This document shows positions 5,909-6,021 of a stretch of 6,021 nucleotides of DNA, one piece after another. The stretch comes from Burkholderiaceae bacterium. Its GTDB lineage: Bacteria; Pseudomonadota; Gammaproteobacteria; Burkholderiales; Burkholderiaceae. A model generated the notes under the pieces. It saw only the letters and a list, made by a program, of their open reading frames with translations. It had not been told where the DNA came from and made no database searches. The number at the start of each line of letters is the position of its first letter. Within the stretch, counting starts at the first letter, position 1. The stretch covers positions 1 to 6,021 of the forward strand of contig CANBYN010000120.1 in assembly GCA_947373615.1 (NCBI GenBank), given 5' to 3'. A program made the translations under genes and the position numbers.

Positions 5909-6021
5909 GTGTCTAACATCTATCGTGTTGCTTGCGCTGCAGGATTTTCTGGCGATCGTTTGGGGGTAGCTAAGCCTTTAGTGGATGAGCTTATTAGAAG
6001 CGGTGGCCCAGCATGTTTAAT
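5909..6021 (+). CDS. AtuA-family protein (acyclic terpene utilisation type), N-terminal 37 codons, truncated by window edge
   Basis: From GTG 5909 the frame is open to the window end and encodes YRVACAAGFSGDRLGVAKPL near the N-terminus, then VDELIRSGGPACL. The ACAAGFSGDR pattern followed by a conserved G-G-P/L segment about 20 residues later matches the start of AtuA-family proteins (formerly DUF1446). AtuA belongs to clusters for acyclic terpene (citronellol/geraniol) breakdown in Pseudomonas, but its biochemical role is unclear and many relatives sit in other catabolic loci. The frame is closed upstream by TAG at 5879-5881 and has no ATG in between, so GTG is the best start; no Shine-Dalgarno is evident. 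It lies 17 nt after the dioxygenase stop, consistent with one operon. Only the first part is visible, so the family call is moderate. Confidence 0.6.
   Translation, partial: MSNIYRVACAAGFSGDRLGVAKPLVDELIRSGGPACL

Overview
The window looks like chromosomal DNA from a betaproteobacterium with moderate-to-low GC content. A Polynucleobacter-like member of the Burkholderiales is the best guess. The reasons are a Bug-type (TctC) binding protein, which is strongly expanded in that group, a cobalamin-dependent ribonucleotide reductase, an orphan membrane-anchored TAXI protein, and tightly packed genes. The genus is an inference from gene content and style, not from a marker gene.

Layout. Positions 2-1480 hold the 3' part of a class II (adenosylcobalamin) ribonucleotide reductase gene, nrdJ; its 5' part lies outside the window. 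A small hemerythrin gene (1514-1912) follows after 33 nt on the same strand. A short-chain dehydrogenase (1935-2696, minus strand) converges on the hemerythrin with a 22-nt gap that contains a weak candidate terminator. A 77-nt AT-rich divergent spacer (2697-2773) carries a plausible sigma70-type promoter pointing right. A compact plus-strand run begins there: a membrane-anchored TAXI-type solute-binding protein (2774-4141), a Bug/TctC solute-binding protein overlapping it by ATGA (4138-5121), a 2-oxoglutarate/Fe(II) dioxygenase of the isoleucine-dioxygenase type (5136-5891), and the first 37 codons of an AtuA-family protein (5909 to the window end). No stretch longer than about 80 nt lacks a gene.

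How the genes may work together. NrdJ makes deoxyribonucleotides without needing or being poisoned by oxygen, and its neighbour is a diiron oxygen-binding protein; any link is inferred from adjacency only. The right-hand run combines two substrate-capture proteins from two unrelated tripartite transporter classes (TRAP-TAXI and TTT/Bug), neither with its membrane permease in view, followed by an oxygenase and an AtuA-type protein. This would fit capture and catabolic processing of a small organic acid or amino acid, but no substrate can be named.

The most unusual signal is at the TAXI/Bug junction. An in-frame A AAA AAA heptamer sits directly before the TAXI stop codon, and a 14-nt perfect palindrome starts 5 nt after it. 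The Bug frame is exactly the -1 frame, so a slip there would join the two binding proteins into one membrane-anchored polypeptide. Ordinary translational coupling is the simpler explanation. I see no mobile element, CRISPR array, tRNA or rRNA.
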